DNA of 10,566 bases, taken from assembly GCA_027483005.1 (NCBI GenBank), contig JAIXVN010000261.1, positions 1 to 10,566 of the forward strand. The letters are read 5' to 3'. Below are positions 1 through 6,906 of this stretch, one piece after another. The stretch's first letter is position 1. Each line of letters opens with the position of its first letter. The DNA comes from Verrucomicrobiaceae bacterium (lineage in GTDB: Bacteria > Verrucomicrobiota > Verrucomicrobiia > Verrucomicrobiales > Akkermansiaceae). Under the pieces are notes generated by a model. The model saw nothing but the letters and a program-made list of their open reading frames with translations. It did not search any database and was not told the origin of the DNA. Position numbers and translations under genes: made by a program.

Positions 1-441
1 CAGGGCCGCCAGGCTGACGAGCAGCATGAAGGGCCACATGATGCGTGTCATCTTTACTGTCAGGGCGACTTCGTCCGGACCGAAGGTTTTGGTGCCGAAG
101 GCGGTCAGCAGATGGACGAGTTGCGGCGAGAAGATGATGCCGAGGATCGAGATGGCCGACATCGCGACGGCCACGATCGTGATCATCCGCGCGGCCAGCG
201 GCCACGCGCTTTCCGGGCCGGTCTCCTTGATCTTCTTGGAAAAGGTGGTGACGAAGGCCTGGGACAACGCACCTTCCGCAAAGAGGTCGCGCAGCAGGTT
301 CGGAATGCGGAAGGCGATGTTGAAGCAGTCTGTTAGAACACCGTAGCCGAACATCGCGGCGAAGATCTGGTCGCGGACAAGGCCCAGCACACGGCTGGCC
401 ATGACAGCGGCGCTGACTTTCGAGGTGGCTTTGGCGGACAT
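1..441 (-). CDS. murJ: Lipid II flippase MurJ (MviN family), N-terminal part, cut by the window edge
   Basis: MurJ is the inner-membrane MOP-superfamily flippase that moves lipid II, the peptidoglycan precursor, to the periplasmic side. Only the first 147 codons are present; the family is usually about 500 residues with 14 membrane segments, so roughly two thirds lie off the left edge. The visible part matches the family well. It has SRVLGLVRD at 16-24, a DCFNIAFRIPNLLRDLFAEG block at 38-57 and then SQAFVTTFS. Residues known to be critical in E. coli MurJ (R18, R24, D39, R52) appear here at R17, R23, D38 and R51, a constant offset of one. Hydrophobic stretches around 80-100 and 130-147 fit membrane helices. 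The ATG at 439-441 gives MSAKATSKVSAA. It lies 12 bp after the Sua5 stop codon, so co-transcription is likely. No Shine-Dalgarno sequence is visible, so translational coupling is possible. Confidence 0.95.
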   Translation of the reverse strand, partial: MSAKATSKVSAAVMASRVLGLVRDQIFAAMFGYGVLTDCFNIAFRIPNLLRDLFAEGALSQAFVTTFSKKIKETGPESAWPLAARMITIVAVAMSAISILGIIFSPQLVHLLTAFGTKTFGPDEVALTVKMTRIMWPFMLLVSLAAL

Positions 442-453
442 CGAAAAGGCGGA

Positions 454-1488
454 TTATTTCGCGGCCGCGCGACGGAGCCGATCCATGATGGCCACTCCCA
501 GTCCGGTCTCGCTCACGGGCTCCACGACGATGGCATCGAGCCCGGCTTCATCGAGCAGGCGCATCAGGAAGAACAGCCGGATGGCGGCTTCGGCGAGCTT
601 GCCGTTGCCCGGGCTGAGCGACTCGACCATTTCCCAGTCGTGGAGGTCGAGGTAGCCGTCGTCCTCCTCGCCGCGATAGCTGAGCAGGCCGTAGCGCTTC
701 CCCTCCTCGGGCTCGAAGTCGGAGGGCTTCGTCAGCAGGATCATCGGAGTACGAGGAGCATAGTGGCTGGCGAGTTGGCCGGGAGCCTGGATCTGCTCGC
801 CGGGCTTGAGCTTCACCTTCTCGACGCGACCGAAGGGCTGCAGCATTTCCTTCGTCACCGGACCCGCGCGCAGCAACCAGAACAGCGGCTTCTTTCCTTC
901 GCGCGGCTCGATGGAAATGATCGTGCTTTCGAGTCCCTCGCAACACGCCCCGCCATCCACGATCAGCGGGATGCGGCCATCGAGTTCCTTCTGCACCGCG
1001 CTGGCCGAAGTCGGTGAAATGCGGCCGAAGCGGTTGGCGCTCGGCGCGGCGATCGGTCGGCCGAGCTCCTTGCAGACCGCGCGGAAAACCGGGTGGGCAC
1101 TTTGCCGAATGGCGACCGTTGGCAGCCCGCTGGTCACGATGTCCGGCACGACGTCCTTCTTCGGCAGCACCAGGGTCAGCGGCCCCGGCCAGAAGGTGGA
1201 GGCCAGTTTTTCAACCGTGTCCTTGATCGAGTCATCGACCTTCGCGAGGTCGTACATCTCGCCCTTGCGGCTGATGTGAACGATCAGCGGATCGAAGGAC
1301 GGGCGCTCCTTGGCGGCGAAGACCTTGGCCACAGCGTCGGCATTGAAGGCATCCGCTCCGAGGCCATACACGGTCTCGGCGGGCAGGGCCACGATTTCGC
1401 CTGCGGCCAGCAATTCGGCGGCTGCGCTGACGGCCGACTTCATGTCGTCCTCGCTGGCGGTAATGATCCGGGTCTCAGTCACGGCCAC
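454..1488 (-). CDS. tsaC: L-threonylcarbamoyladenylate synthase, long Sua5/YwlC type
   Basis: This enzyme makes threonylcarbamoyl-AMP from threonine, bicarbonate and ATP, the first step of the t6A37 modification of ANN-decoding tRNAs in the cytoplasm. The N-terminal YrdC-like domain (about 12-205) shows PAETVYGLGADAF at 36-48, the KxRP nucleotide-site motif at K60-R62-P63, FWPGPLTLVL at 99-108, the SAN motif at 150-152 and a CEGLESTI segment near 183-190. A C-terminal Sua5 domain follows after a linker, with the signature SHYAP at 241-245. The 344-residue length matches long Sua5 proteins such as B. subtilis YwlC, and not the short TsaC form of about 190 residues. The start is GTG at 1486-1488; an in-frame TAA lies only two codons upstream, so no longer start exists. 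An ATG at codon 16 is possible but would remove the first beta strand. The neighbour downstream is murJ, 12 bp away. Confidence 0.95.
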   Translation of the reverse strand: MAVTETRIITASEDDMKSAVSAAAELLAAGEIVALPAETVYGLGADAFNADAVAKVFAAKERPSFDPLIVHISRKGEMYDLAKVDDSIKDTVEKLASTFWPGPLTLVLPKKDVVPDIVTSGLPTVAIRQSAHPVFRAVCKELGRPIAAPSANRFGRISPTSASAVQKELDGRIPLIVDGGACCEGLESTIISIEPREGKKPLFWLLRAGPVTKEMLQPFGRVEKVKLKPGEQIQAPGQLASHYAPRTPMILLTKPSDFEPEEGKRYGLLSYRGEEDDGYLDLHDWEMVESLSPGNGKLAEAAIRLFFLMRLLDEAGLDAIVVEPVSETGLGVAIMDRLRRAAAK

Positions 1489-1559
1489 CGCTTAGCAGAT
1501 GGACCCCGCCGACGGGAAACCGCAATTTCGCAATTCGGTGATGGCGGATGTTCGGCGGA

Positions 1560-2321
1560 TCAATCGTTGAAGGTCTCCTCAAGTTGGAAGACTTTCACCG
1601 GGGAGCGGGCTTTGAGGCCGTCTGCGGTGTAGATGATGATGCGCCTGACGCCGTTGCGGGTGCCTTCCAGCACGGAGCTGAGACAGGTTTCCAGTCCGCC
1701 GTCCGCTGTCGGGTAGCTGATGGTGAGAGGCTGCGAGGGTCCGGCCGGGGAGACCGAGCGGGAGAAGACATTTCCAGGATCGAGGCGGATTTTTTCAGCT
1801 CCCAGAGTGATGCCCACGGTGAGGCCGGAGAGGTTGGCGAAATGGACGGTGCCTTCCGTTCGATGGGTGGGATCGTCCGCGAGGATGATGGCTCGGGGCT
1901 CGTCCCAATTCCGTGGGCCCCGGCAGACCAGGGCGAGGCTGGCAGAAACGGGAGGGATTTTCAGGGCAAGCCATTTGGAGCCTTGCTCGCGGTTGATCTG
2001 GATTTCCCGGACGTCCTGCAGGGGCAGTTCGATGGGCTGGGAAACCTGGCCGAGCCGCAAACGGAGCGGGAGCTTGACGGGCTCGGCATCCTTTCCTTCG
2101 GGAACCTTCAGCGGAATCACCAGCGAACGCGGTGGGATCGACCCCTCGGGTGGTGCCACCTCGTAGCGGGCCCCGTCACGGACTTCCTGGACGAAAGGAG
2201 GTGGATCGCCGATGGCCAGGACGCGCAGCAGATGCGGCTTCGGCTTTTCCTGGGCGAGAATGGCGCTCGAGAGCAGGACCATCGCAATCATCACGTGGCG
2301 AATCATCTCGCGATGAGCCAT
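1560..2321 (-). CDS. Exported protein of unknown function
   Basis: I do not recognise a named family. The protein has 253 residues and begins with a short basic stretch and a hydrophobic core (about 10-22), with a plausible signal-peptidase site at ILA-Q (A23/Q24). It is therefore probably periplasmic or outer-membrane associated. The mature part is rich in proline, leucine and charged residues, has no further membrane segment, and looks like beta-sandwich material (PPEGSIPPRSLVIPL near 55-70, then several short alternating strands). Two cysteines (about 143 and 218) could form a disulfide. The start could be ATG at 2319-2321 or the second ATG at 2304-2306 (codon 6), which gives a tidier signal peptide; only the first has a purine-rich stretch upstream. 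It is 71 bp upstream of the Sua5 gene on the same strand and diverges from the giant prepilin-like gene, so either could be its functional partner. Confidence 0.75.
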   Translation of the reverse strand: MAHREMIRHVMIAMVLLSSAILAQEKPKPHLLRVLAIGDPPPFVQEVRDGARYEVAPPEGSIPPRSLVIPLKVPEGKDAEPVKLPLRLRLGQVSQPIELPLQDVREIQINREQGSKWLALKIPPVSASLALVCRGPRNWDEPRAIILADDPTHRTEGTVHFANLSGLTVGITLGAEKIRLDPGNVFSRSVSPAGPSQPLTISYPTADGGLETCLSSVLEGTRNGVRRIIIYTADGLKARSPVKVFQLEETFND

Positions 2322-2512
2322 GATTTCTTTCGTGAGTGATTTCAGTTACGGAATGGTGACGATTTCGAGAGGATGGCGCGGCGGGAGAAACGGAATCGTC
2401 GCATTTGCCGCCTGTGCGCCGGGGAGTTTGGGGGATAGTTGAACGGACCCAATCGGCTGTCGAGGTGGCCTCCTTGATCCGAGTGGCGAACGTCAGATTT
2501 TGTTTTCAAACC
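2322..2512. other. Divergent intergenic region between the exported protein gene and the giant prepilin-like gene
   Basis: These 191 bp must contain promoters for both flanking genes if they are transcribed separately. The clear structure in it is the stem-loop listed separately. A plus-strand hexamer TTGATC at 2474-2479 could be a -35 box, but no good -10 box follows at the right distance, so no promoter is called. Just before the ATG at 2513 the sequence is T- and A-rich, with no Shine-Dalgarno motif. An in-frame extension of the plus-strand gene back to TTG at 2405 is open but was rejected as coding. Confidence 0.6.
2356..2402 (+). promoter_or_regulatory. Stem-loop of 12 bp in the divergent spacer, upstream of the giant gene
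   Basis: Positions 2356-2367 (GTGACGATTTCG) pair with 2391-2402 (CGGAATCGTCGC) over 12 consecutive positions, ten Watson-Crick and two G-U, around a purine-rich loop of 23 nt. The two wobble pairs are G-U only when the plus strand is the RNA; on the minus strand they would be A-C mismatches. This favours a hairpin in the 5' leader of the 2513 gene, about 110 nt before its ATG. It could also act at the DNA level as an operator with two arms, or be chance. No U-run follows, so it is not a standard intrinsic terminator. Confidence 0.4.
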
Positions 2513-5500
2513 ATGAAGTCCCATGCCCTGCCTGCCTCACGGGGATTCGCCCTGGTTTCCGTCTTGATGATGATGGTGCTGCTGTCGCTCCTTGCGCTGG
2601 GGCTGCTGGGACTTTCCACCATCCAGATGCGCACGTCCGCGCAGTCCGGTCCGCAGCAGCGGGCGCGCGCCAATGCGCGGATCGGCCTGATGCTGGCGCT
2701 CGGGCAGTTGCAGGAGCATCTGGGTCCGGATCAGCGGGTTTGCGCCGATGGTCGGGTGATGGGCACGCCGGCCACCACGCTGCCGACCCACCCGCACTGG
2801 GTCAGTGTCTGGAAAACCAATCAGGACAACGGCACGCCGTGGATCGCCCGCAATGGCGAAAAGGGCGGATTGTTTGATCAGAGGAAGACCTTGAAATGGG
2901 AGGCGGCGAAAAGACGGACGACCTGTCTGGTGAGCGGCAATGAGTCCGGCATCGTCTTCACCGAAGACGGTTCCTCAGGGTCGGGAAATCTCGTGGGCAT
3001 GGTGGAGGAAGGCAGCCTAGGCAAGGGCGCTGGCAAGGAGGAAGTCGTGATGGCACCGAGGGTGGGCATCGGTCCATCCTCGAAACCGAGCGGCGCCTAC
3101 GCATGGTGGGTGGGCGACCTCGGAGCGAAGGCCAACGTCGCAACGCCGGATGGGGCCGTCACACGTGCAAACTCCCGATATCTTTCCCAGATGCTGGCGC
3201 AGGACAGCTCGTGGATGGCGTTTGGAAACAAGGAGCTGGAGAACCGTCAGCGCGAGCTGCTGGTGGATGAACCGCAGGTCTCGCTCGTCGAGCCAGGGAT
3301 GAAGGACCGCCATTTCCATGATCTGACCGTGTGGTCGGCCGGACTGCCGATCAACGTGGCGGAGGGCGGCTGGCGTAGGGATCTCACGGCCTATCTTGAG
3401 AGCGCGGGCAGCATTCCTGAAACGGTCTTGGGTGAGGCCCGGCTGCTGGGGCTCAGTGACTCGGACAACCTCGTTGGGCCGGCCAACAGCCGTGCGGATT
3501 TCCTCTCGGCCAACCCCGGCCAGGCGAAACGCTTCACCAACGTTTCACCGAATTTCGGCCTGCTCCGGACCTGGGCCAGACGGGCGCAGTCCAGTCCTCT
3601 GGGGAGTCTTTCCCTCGACCAGGAGATCGGGGAAATGACCAATGAAGACACTGGCGGGCTCAGTTCGAGGTCGGTCGACTTCGAAAAACGAACGACCAGC
3701 CATGTGATGCCATCGCTCGTCGAGGGAGCGCTTTATTACAACTTAAGCTACTACCAGCCGACCACCCCGGTGGCGACGAATCCCTATGCGATGCGGGTTC
3801 ATTTCTATCCCCGTGTCGCCCTGTGGAATCCCTATAACTTCACGCTCAATCTCCCGGAGTCCGCGATCTTCATGCAGATCAATGGCAGCAAGTCCGTGGA
3901 GGTGACGATGCAGGAAGACCGACGACAGCGCTTCCGGATGTATTGGGGACTGGGAGGTTCCACCACCGGCGGAGCAGTTCGTGGCAGCATGTTCTTCAAG
4001 CTGGACGCCGCGAAGCTGAAGCCGGGGGAGACCCTCGTCTGGTCTCCGGCATCGAACCTTCCTTATGATGAAGCGAATTTTGGAAACAACCGCCTGAGCC
4101 CCACGGTGGCTCCGAGCCCCGCCCGGTCCTTCTATCAGGACCGACGCAGCGACGGCTTCCCCTTGTTCGCTCCCCAACCGGCGACCTCCGGATTCGTCAA
4201 CAACCTGCTGCCACTGCCGCCGGTGGAGTGGCGGGAAATCGTTCCTCCCAAGCCGGCGGGTAACATCCAGAGCGTCGCCTACACCCAGGCCGACGATTAC
4301 CTCATGTCCTGGAAACCCTTGACCGGTGGCTCGTTTGATCTTTCCAGCTTCTCCAACCTGCCGATGGGGCGCTTCGTCTCCTGCGCCTATCAGTATGGAG
4401 ATGAGGATGAACTCCCTGTTGAGTGGACATCGCTCGATCCTGTTCCGTTTCCGAAATCCTCGCTCACGAATCCGGTCGTCAATCTGGTTCCCGATCGTCG
4501 GACACGGGATGGCTTCCGTCTCCGCTGGTTTGACGAGCCGGTTTCCAATGTCATCGGTTCAGGCAGTCTCGCCGGCAAGCCCCACCTGGAAGACTCCGCG
4601 ATTGGCAACTGGAACCTGCGCGCCTCCTGGTCGTTCCGGAACCCCTATGAAAATGTCACCGACGTGGCACCGAACTTCTTCGGCATCTACACCCGGGATC
4701 TGTTCGACGGCGATGTGGACTGGTCGAGCATGGCACCGCGTGCGTCGGGTGGCGTTCAGGCTGGGGACCCGTTCGACCAGCCGATCCGCTCCGGCACGCC
4801 GCGCATTCTTTTCGATGTTCCCCGGAAAGGAACCGAGATCGCGTCGCTGGCGGCATTCCAGCATGTCAATTTCTCCGAGTTCATCTGGCATCCGACTTAT
4901 GCGCTCGGCAACTCGCTGGCGGACCCCCGCATCGGGAGAAAGGGCACGGAGCCGGATCGCTCGCGAAAGATCGTCCGCGACTTCGGTGGCTGGAACAAGG
5001 AAAGCATCGGCTATTCCACCGATGGACGCTCCGATACCAATGGCGAGACCAACCGCACCAACGAGGAAAACTGGGCCTATCATGCGCGGGAATTCCTGCA
5101 TCAGGTGCCGACCGATCAGAACGTGATCTATGATCTGAGTTATGAACTCAATCACTCGCTCTGGGATGCCTATTTCCTTTCCAGTGGCAGCGCTGCCGAC
5201 AAGGCCGCCCTGCTCAAGGATGGATCACCGCTGCCGAACGGTCGGATGAGGGTGAACCGGATGGGTGACGCCGTCAGCGAGGCCACACTCAATAACTTTC
5301 ACCGCGCCGCCAGCGGTCTGCTGATCAACGGGGCCTTCAATGTAAACTCCGCCAGCGTCGAGGCCTGGGAATCCCTGCTTCTGTCCGCTGCCGACACCCA
5401 GTCCGCTGCCGGCGAGGTGGCCTTTCCCCGTATTCTCGATGCCCCCGGCGGCACCTGGGATGGCAGCAAGCCAAAGTCCACTGCCGCCTGGACTGGGCAG

Positions 5501-6082
5501 CGCGTCTTCAAGCGGGCAGAGATCCGTCGCTTGGCGGAGCAGATCGTCGCCGAAGTCCGCAGCCGCGGGCCATTCCTGAGCCTGGCCGATTTCGTGAACC
5601 GCCGCCTGAGCGAGGATGAGACTGGAAAGAAAGGCGCGCTGCAGGCCGCCATCGACAAGGCCGAACTAAACTCGTCGCTGGTGTCCGAGTGGCCGCTGAA
5701 CAACCGAGTGACGCTGCCGGACTATCGTCACGTGGATCACATCACGGACCCCACCAGCCTGGACCAAACGCTGAAGCCAAACACCTCCGCGTGGGGCGGG
5801 TTGGGTTTCCTCACCCAGGCGGACCTGCTCCAGTTCATCGGACCCGCTTTGAGCGCGAGATCCGACACGTTCCGCATCCGTGCCTATGGCGAGAGTCTGG
5901 ACGGAGATGGAAAGGTCGAGGCGAAGGTCTGGTGTGAGGCCGTGGTGCAGCGCTCGCCGAAGTTTGTCGATGGTGCCGACAACATGATGGAAGCACCTGC
6001 GACGCTTGGCTCGATCAACAAGAAGTTCGGTCGCCGCTTCGAGATCGTATCCTTCCGCTGGCTGAGCCCGGAGGAGATCTGA
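2513..6082 (+). CDS. Giant prepilin-like exported protein, Verru_Chthon cassette protein A type
   Basis: This 1189-residue protein begins with a type IV prepilin-like leader. It has a short basic N-terminus, then SRG followed by FALVSVLMMMVLLSLLALGLLGLS (residues 9-35), predicting prepilin-peptidase cleavage after G11. Mature position 5 is serine instead of the usual glutamate, as in PilX/GspK-like minor pilins. An arginine- and alanine-rich helix and LMLALGQLQEHLGPDQR follow, a pattern I associate with the verrucomicrobial TIGR02600-type 'cassette protein A'. The large middle has no motif I can name; it is rich in W, N, P and S and looks like secreted beta structure. Near the C-terminus, FNVNSAS at 942-948 and RSRGPFLSLADFVNRRL at about 1016-1032 resemble the NxNTA and helix-hairpin-helix-like segment of T2SS minor pseudopilin GspK. 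ATG 2513 was chosen because it puts the leader at the N-terminus; in-frame TTG 2405 would add 36 residues before it. No companion cassette genes B, C or D are adjacent. The role is presumably in a pilus-like or secretion structure, unproven. Confidence 0.8.
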   Translation: MKSHALPASRGFALVSVLMMMVLLSLLALGLLGLSTIQMRTSAQSGPQQRARANARIGLMLALGQLQEHLGPDQRVCADGRVMGTPATTLPTHPHWVSVWKTNQDNGTPWIARNGEKGGLFDQRKTLKWEAAKRRTTCLVSGNESGIVFTEDGSSGSGNLVGMVEEGSLGKGAGKEEVVMAPRVGIGPSSKPSGAYAWWVGDLGAKANVATPDGAVTRANSRYLSQMLAQDSSWMAFGNKELENRQRELLVDEPQVSLVEPGMKDRHFHDLTVWSAGLPINVAEGGWRRDLTAYLESAGSIPETVLGEARLLGLSDSDNLVGPANSRADFLSANPGQAKRFTNVSPNFGLLRTWARRAQSSPLGSLSLDQEIGEMTNEDTGGLSSRSVDFEKRTTSHVMPSLVEGALYYNLSYYQPTTPVATNPYAMRVHFYPRVALWNPYNFTLNLPESAIFMQINGSKSVEVTMQEDRRQRFRMYWGLGGSTTGGAVRGSMFFKLDAAKLKPGETLVWSPASNLPYDEANFGNNRLSPTVAPSPARSFYQDRRSDGFPLFAPQPATSGFVNNLLPLPPVEWREIVPPKPAGNIQSVAYTQADDYLMSWKPLTGGSFDLSSFSNLPMGRFVSCAYQYGDEDELPVEWTSLDPVPFPKSSLTNPVVNLVPDRRTRDGFRLRWFDEPVSNVIGSGSLAGKPHLEDSAIGNWNLRASWSFRNPYENVTDVAPNFFGIYTRDLFDGDVDWSSMAPRASGGVQAGDPFDQPIRSGTPRILFDVPRKGTEIASLAAFQHVNFSEFIWHPTYALGNSLADPRIGRKGTEPDRSRKIVRDFGGWNKESIGYSTDGRSDTNGETNRTNEENWAYHAREFLHQVPTDQNVIYDLSYELNHSLWDAYFLSSGSAADKAALLKDGSPLPNGRMRVNRMGDAVSEATLNNFHRAASGLLINGAFNVNSASVEAWESLLLSAADTQSAAGEVAFPRILDAPGGTWDGSKPKSTAAWTGQRVFKRAEIRRLAEQIVAEVRSRGPFLSLADFVNRRLSEDETGKKGALQAAIDKAELNSSLVSEWPLNNRVTLPDYRHVDHITDPTSLDQTLKPNTSAWGGLGFLTQADLLQFIGPALSARSDTFRIRAYGESLDGDGKVEAKVWCEAVVQRSPKFVDGADNMMEAPATLGSINKKFGRRFEIVSFRWLSPEEI

Positions 6083-6086
6083 ACGG

Positions 6087-6884
6087 TCAATCGGCTTTCA
6101 AGGCCGCGCGAAGAAAGGCCGGACGGTTGGTGGTGATGGACTGTGCTCCGATCTCGAGGAAATGCTGCGCCTGTTTCGGATCATCGATGGTCCAGCAGTG
6201 ATACTCGAAGCCCTCCTTGCGGATGCCCTGGATGAACGCGGCGTCGATTCTCGAATCGGCCTGAGAGCTGAACCCGTCGGCATGGATGTCCTTCAAGGTC
6301 ACCAGGGCTTCGGCCGTGTCCGGCTTCAACGTGGTCCCGCCTTTCTTGAAGCCAGACAGCCAGCAGGCCTTCAGGGTTGGGGACAACTTCTTCAACTCCC
6401 GGATCACCGGCGCATTGAACGAGATCACCACCACCTGCTCCGACTTGAGCCCGGCTTCGCGGATTTCACTCAGCAAGGTCGGCACGATCTCCGGACCGCA
6501 TTTCACCTCGATGTAGAATTTTTTCCCGGCAGGCACGGTGGCCGCCACCTCCATGAACGTGGGCAGACGAGTGCCTTTCCATTCGGGCTTGAACCACGCG
6601 CCGGCATCCAGCGCTCGCAGCTCCTCCAGCTTGGCATCCTTCACGACGAGCTTCGTCCCGCTGACACGCAGCGTGTCATAGTCGTGGATGCAAATGATCC
6701 TGCCATCACGAGTCAGATGGAAATCACCCTCGATCGCATCCGCCCCCTGCGCCCAGGCCTGACGAAAGGAAGGCAGCGTGTTCTCCGGAGCATCGTGGCT
6801 CGCTCCACGGTGGGCGACAATGAAGGGTGATGCGAAGGCATTCGTGACCAGGAGCACGGCAAGGCTGGTGAGGTGGAGTCGCAT
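6087..6884 (-). CDS. Exported glycerophosphodiester phosphodiesterase (GDPD family)
   Basis: The enzyme should hydrolyse glycerophosphodiesters to glycerol 3-phosphate and an alcohol. All expected motifs of the GDPD TIM barrel are visible: AHRGASHDAPENT with H25, R26 and E34; the metal-binding pair E52 and D54 in AIEGDFHLTRDG; H67 in IHDYDTL; E126 and K128 in FYIEVKCG; and the C-terminal CWTIDDP and TTNRPAFL strands. A hydrophobic N-terminus (about 3-17) ending in AFA-S suggests a signal peptide cleaved near A18, so the enzyme acts outside the cytoplasm. Its 265 residues are normal for the family (UgpQ is about 250; periplasmic GlpQ is longer). The ATG at 6882-6884 is 22 bp downstream of the metallophosphoesterase stop codon, so the two are probably one transcript. 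The sequence before the ATG is pyrimidine-rich with no Shine-Dalgarno site. The 3' end faces the giant prepilin-like gene with a 4-bp gap. A sugar-phosphate or phosphatidylinositol-like diester substrate cannot be excluded. Confidence 0.92.
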   Translation of the reverse strand: MRLHLTSLAVLLVTNAFASPFIVAHRGASHDAPENTLPSFRQAWAQGADAIEGDFHLTRDGRIICIHDYDTLRVSGTKLVVKDAKLEELRALDAGAWFKPEWKGTRLPTFMEVAATVPAGKKFYIEVKCGPEIVPTLLSEIREAGLKSEQVVVISFNAPVIRELKKLSPTLKACWLSGFKKGGTTLKPDTAEALVTLKDIHADGFSSQADSRIDAAFIQGIRKEGFEYHCWTIDDPKQAQHFLEIGAQSITTNRPAFLRAALKAD

Positions 6885-6906
6885 GATACACTGAGGAGGG
6901 TTCGGG

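Noticed and set aside
1521..1536. Two adjacent near-identical octamers (CGCAATTT and CGCAATTC) in the spacer upstream of the Sua5 gene
   Set aside because: Too short and unsupported to call a binding site; the imperfect inverted pairing over the same bases breaks after three pairs.
1548..2339. Plus-strand open frame of 263 codons opposite the exported protein gene
   Set aside because: No signal or domain is visible and it is rich in R, G and D. The opposite strand has a clear signal peptide and balanced composition.
2405..2512. In-frame extension of the giant gene to an upstream TTG, adding 36 residues
   Set aside because: It would place charged, non-leader sequence before the prepilin signal and would code through the stem-loop region's end. 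ATG 2513 gives a normal short prepilin leader.
4559..5155. Long open frame antisense to the giant gene (about 198 codons), and similar antisense frames at 3743-4177 and 5299-5703
   Set aside because: Arginine/proline/alanine-rich translations typical of antisense frames in GC-rich DNA. The plus-strand frame is a coherent exported protein across all of them.
6060..6100. Bidirectional intrinsic terminator between the convergent stop codons at 6082 and 6087
   Set aside because: Only 4 bp separate the genes and no GC-rich hairpin with a T-run is present there.
6162..6830. Plus-strand open frame of 222 codons opposite the GDPD gene
   Set aside because: It is the antisense shadow of a gene with complete GDPD catalytic motifs.
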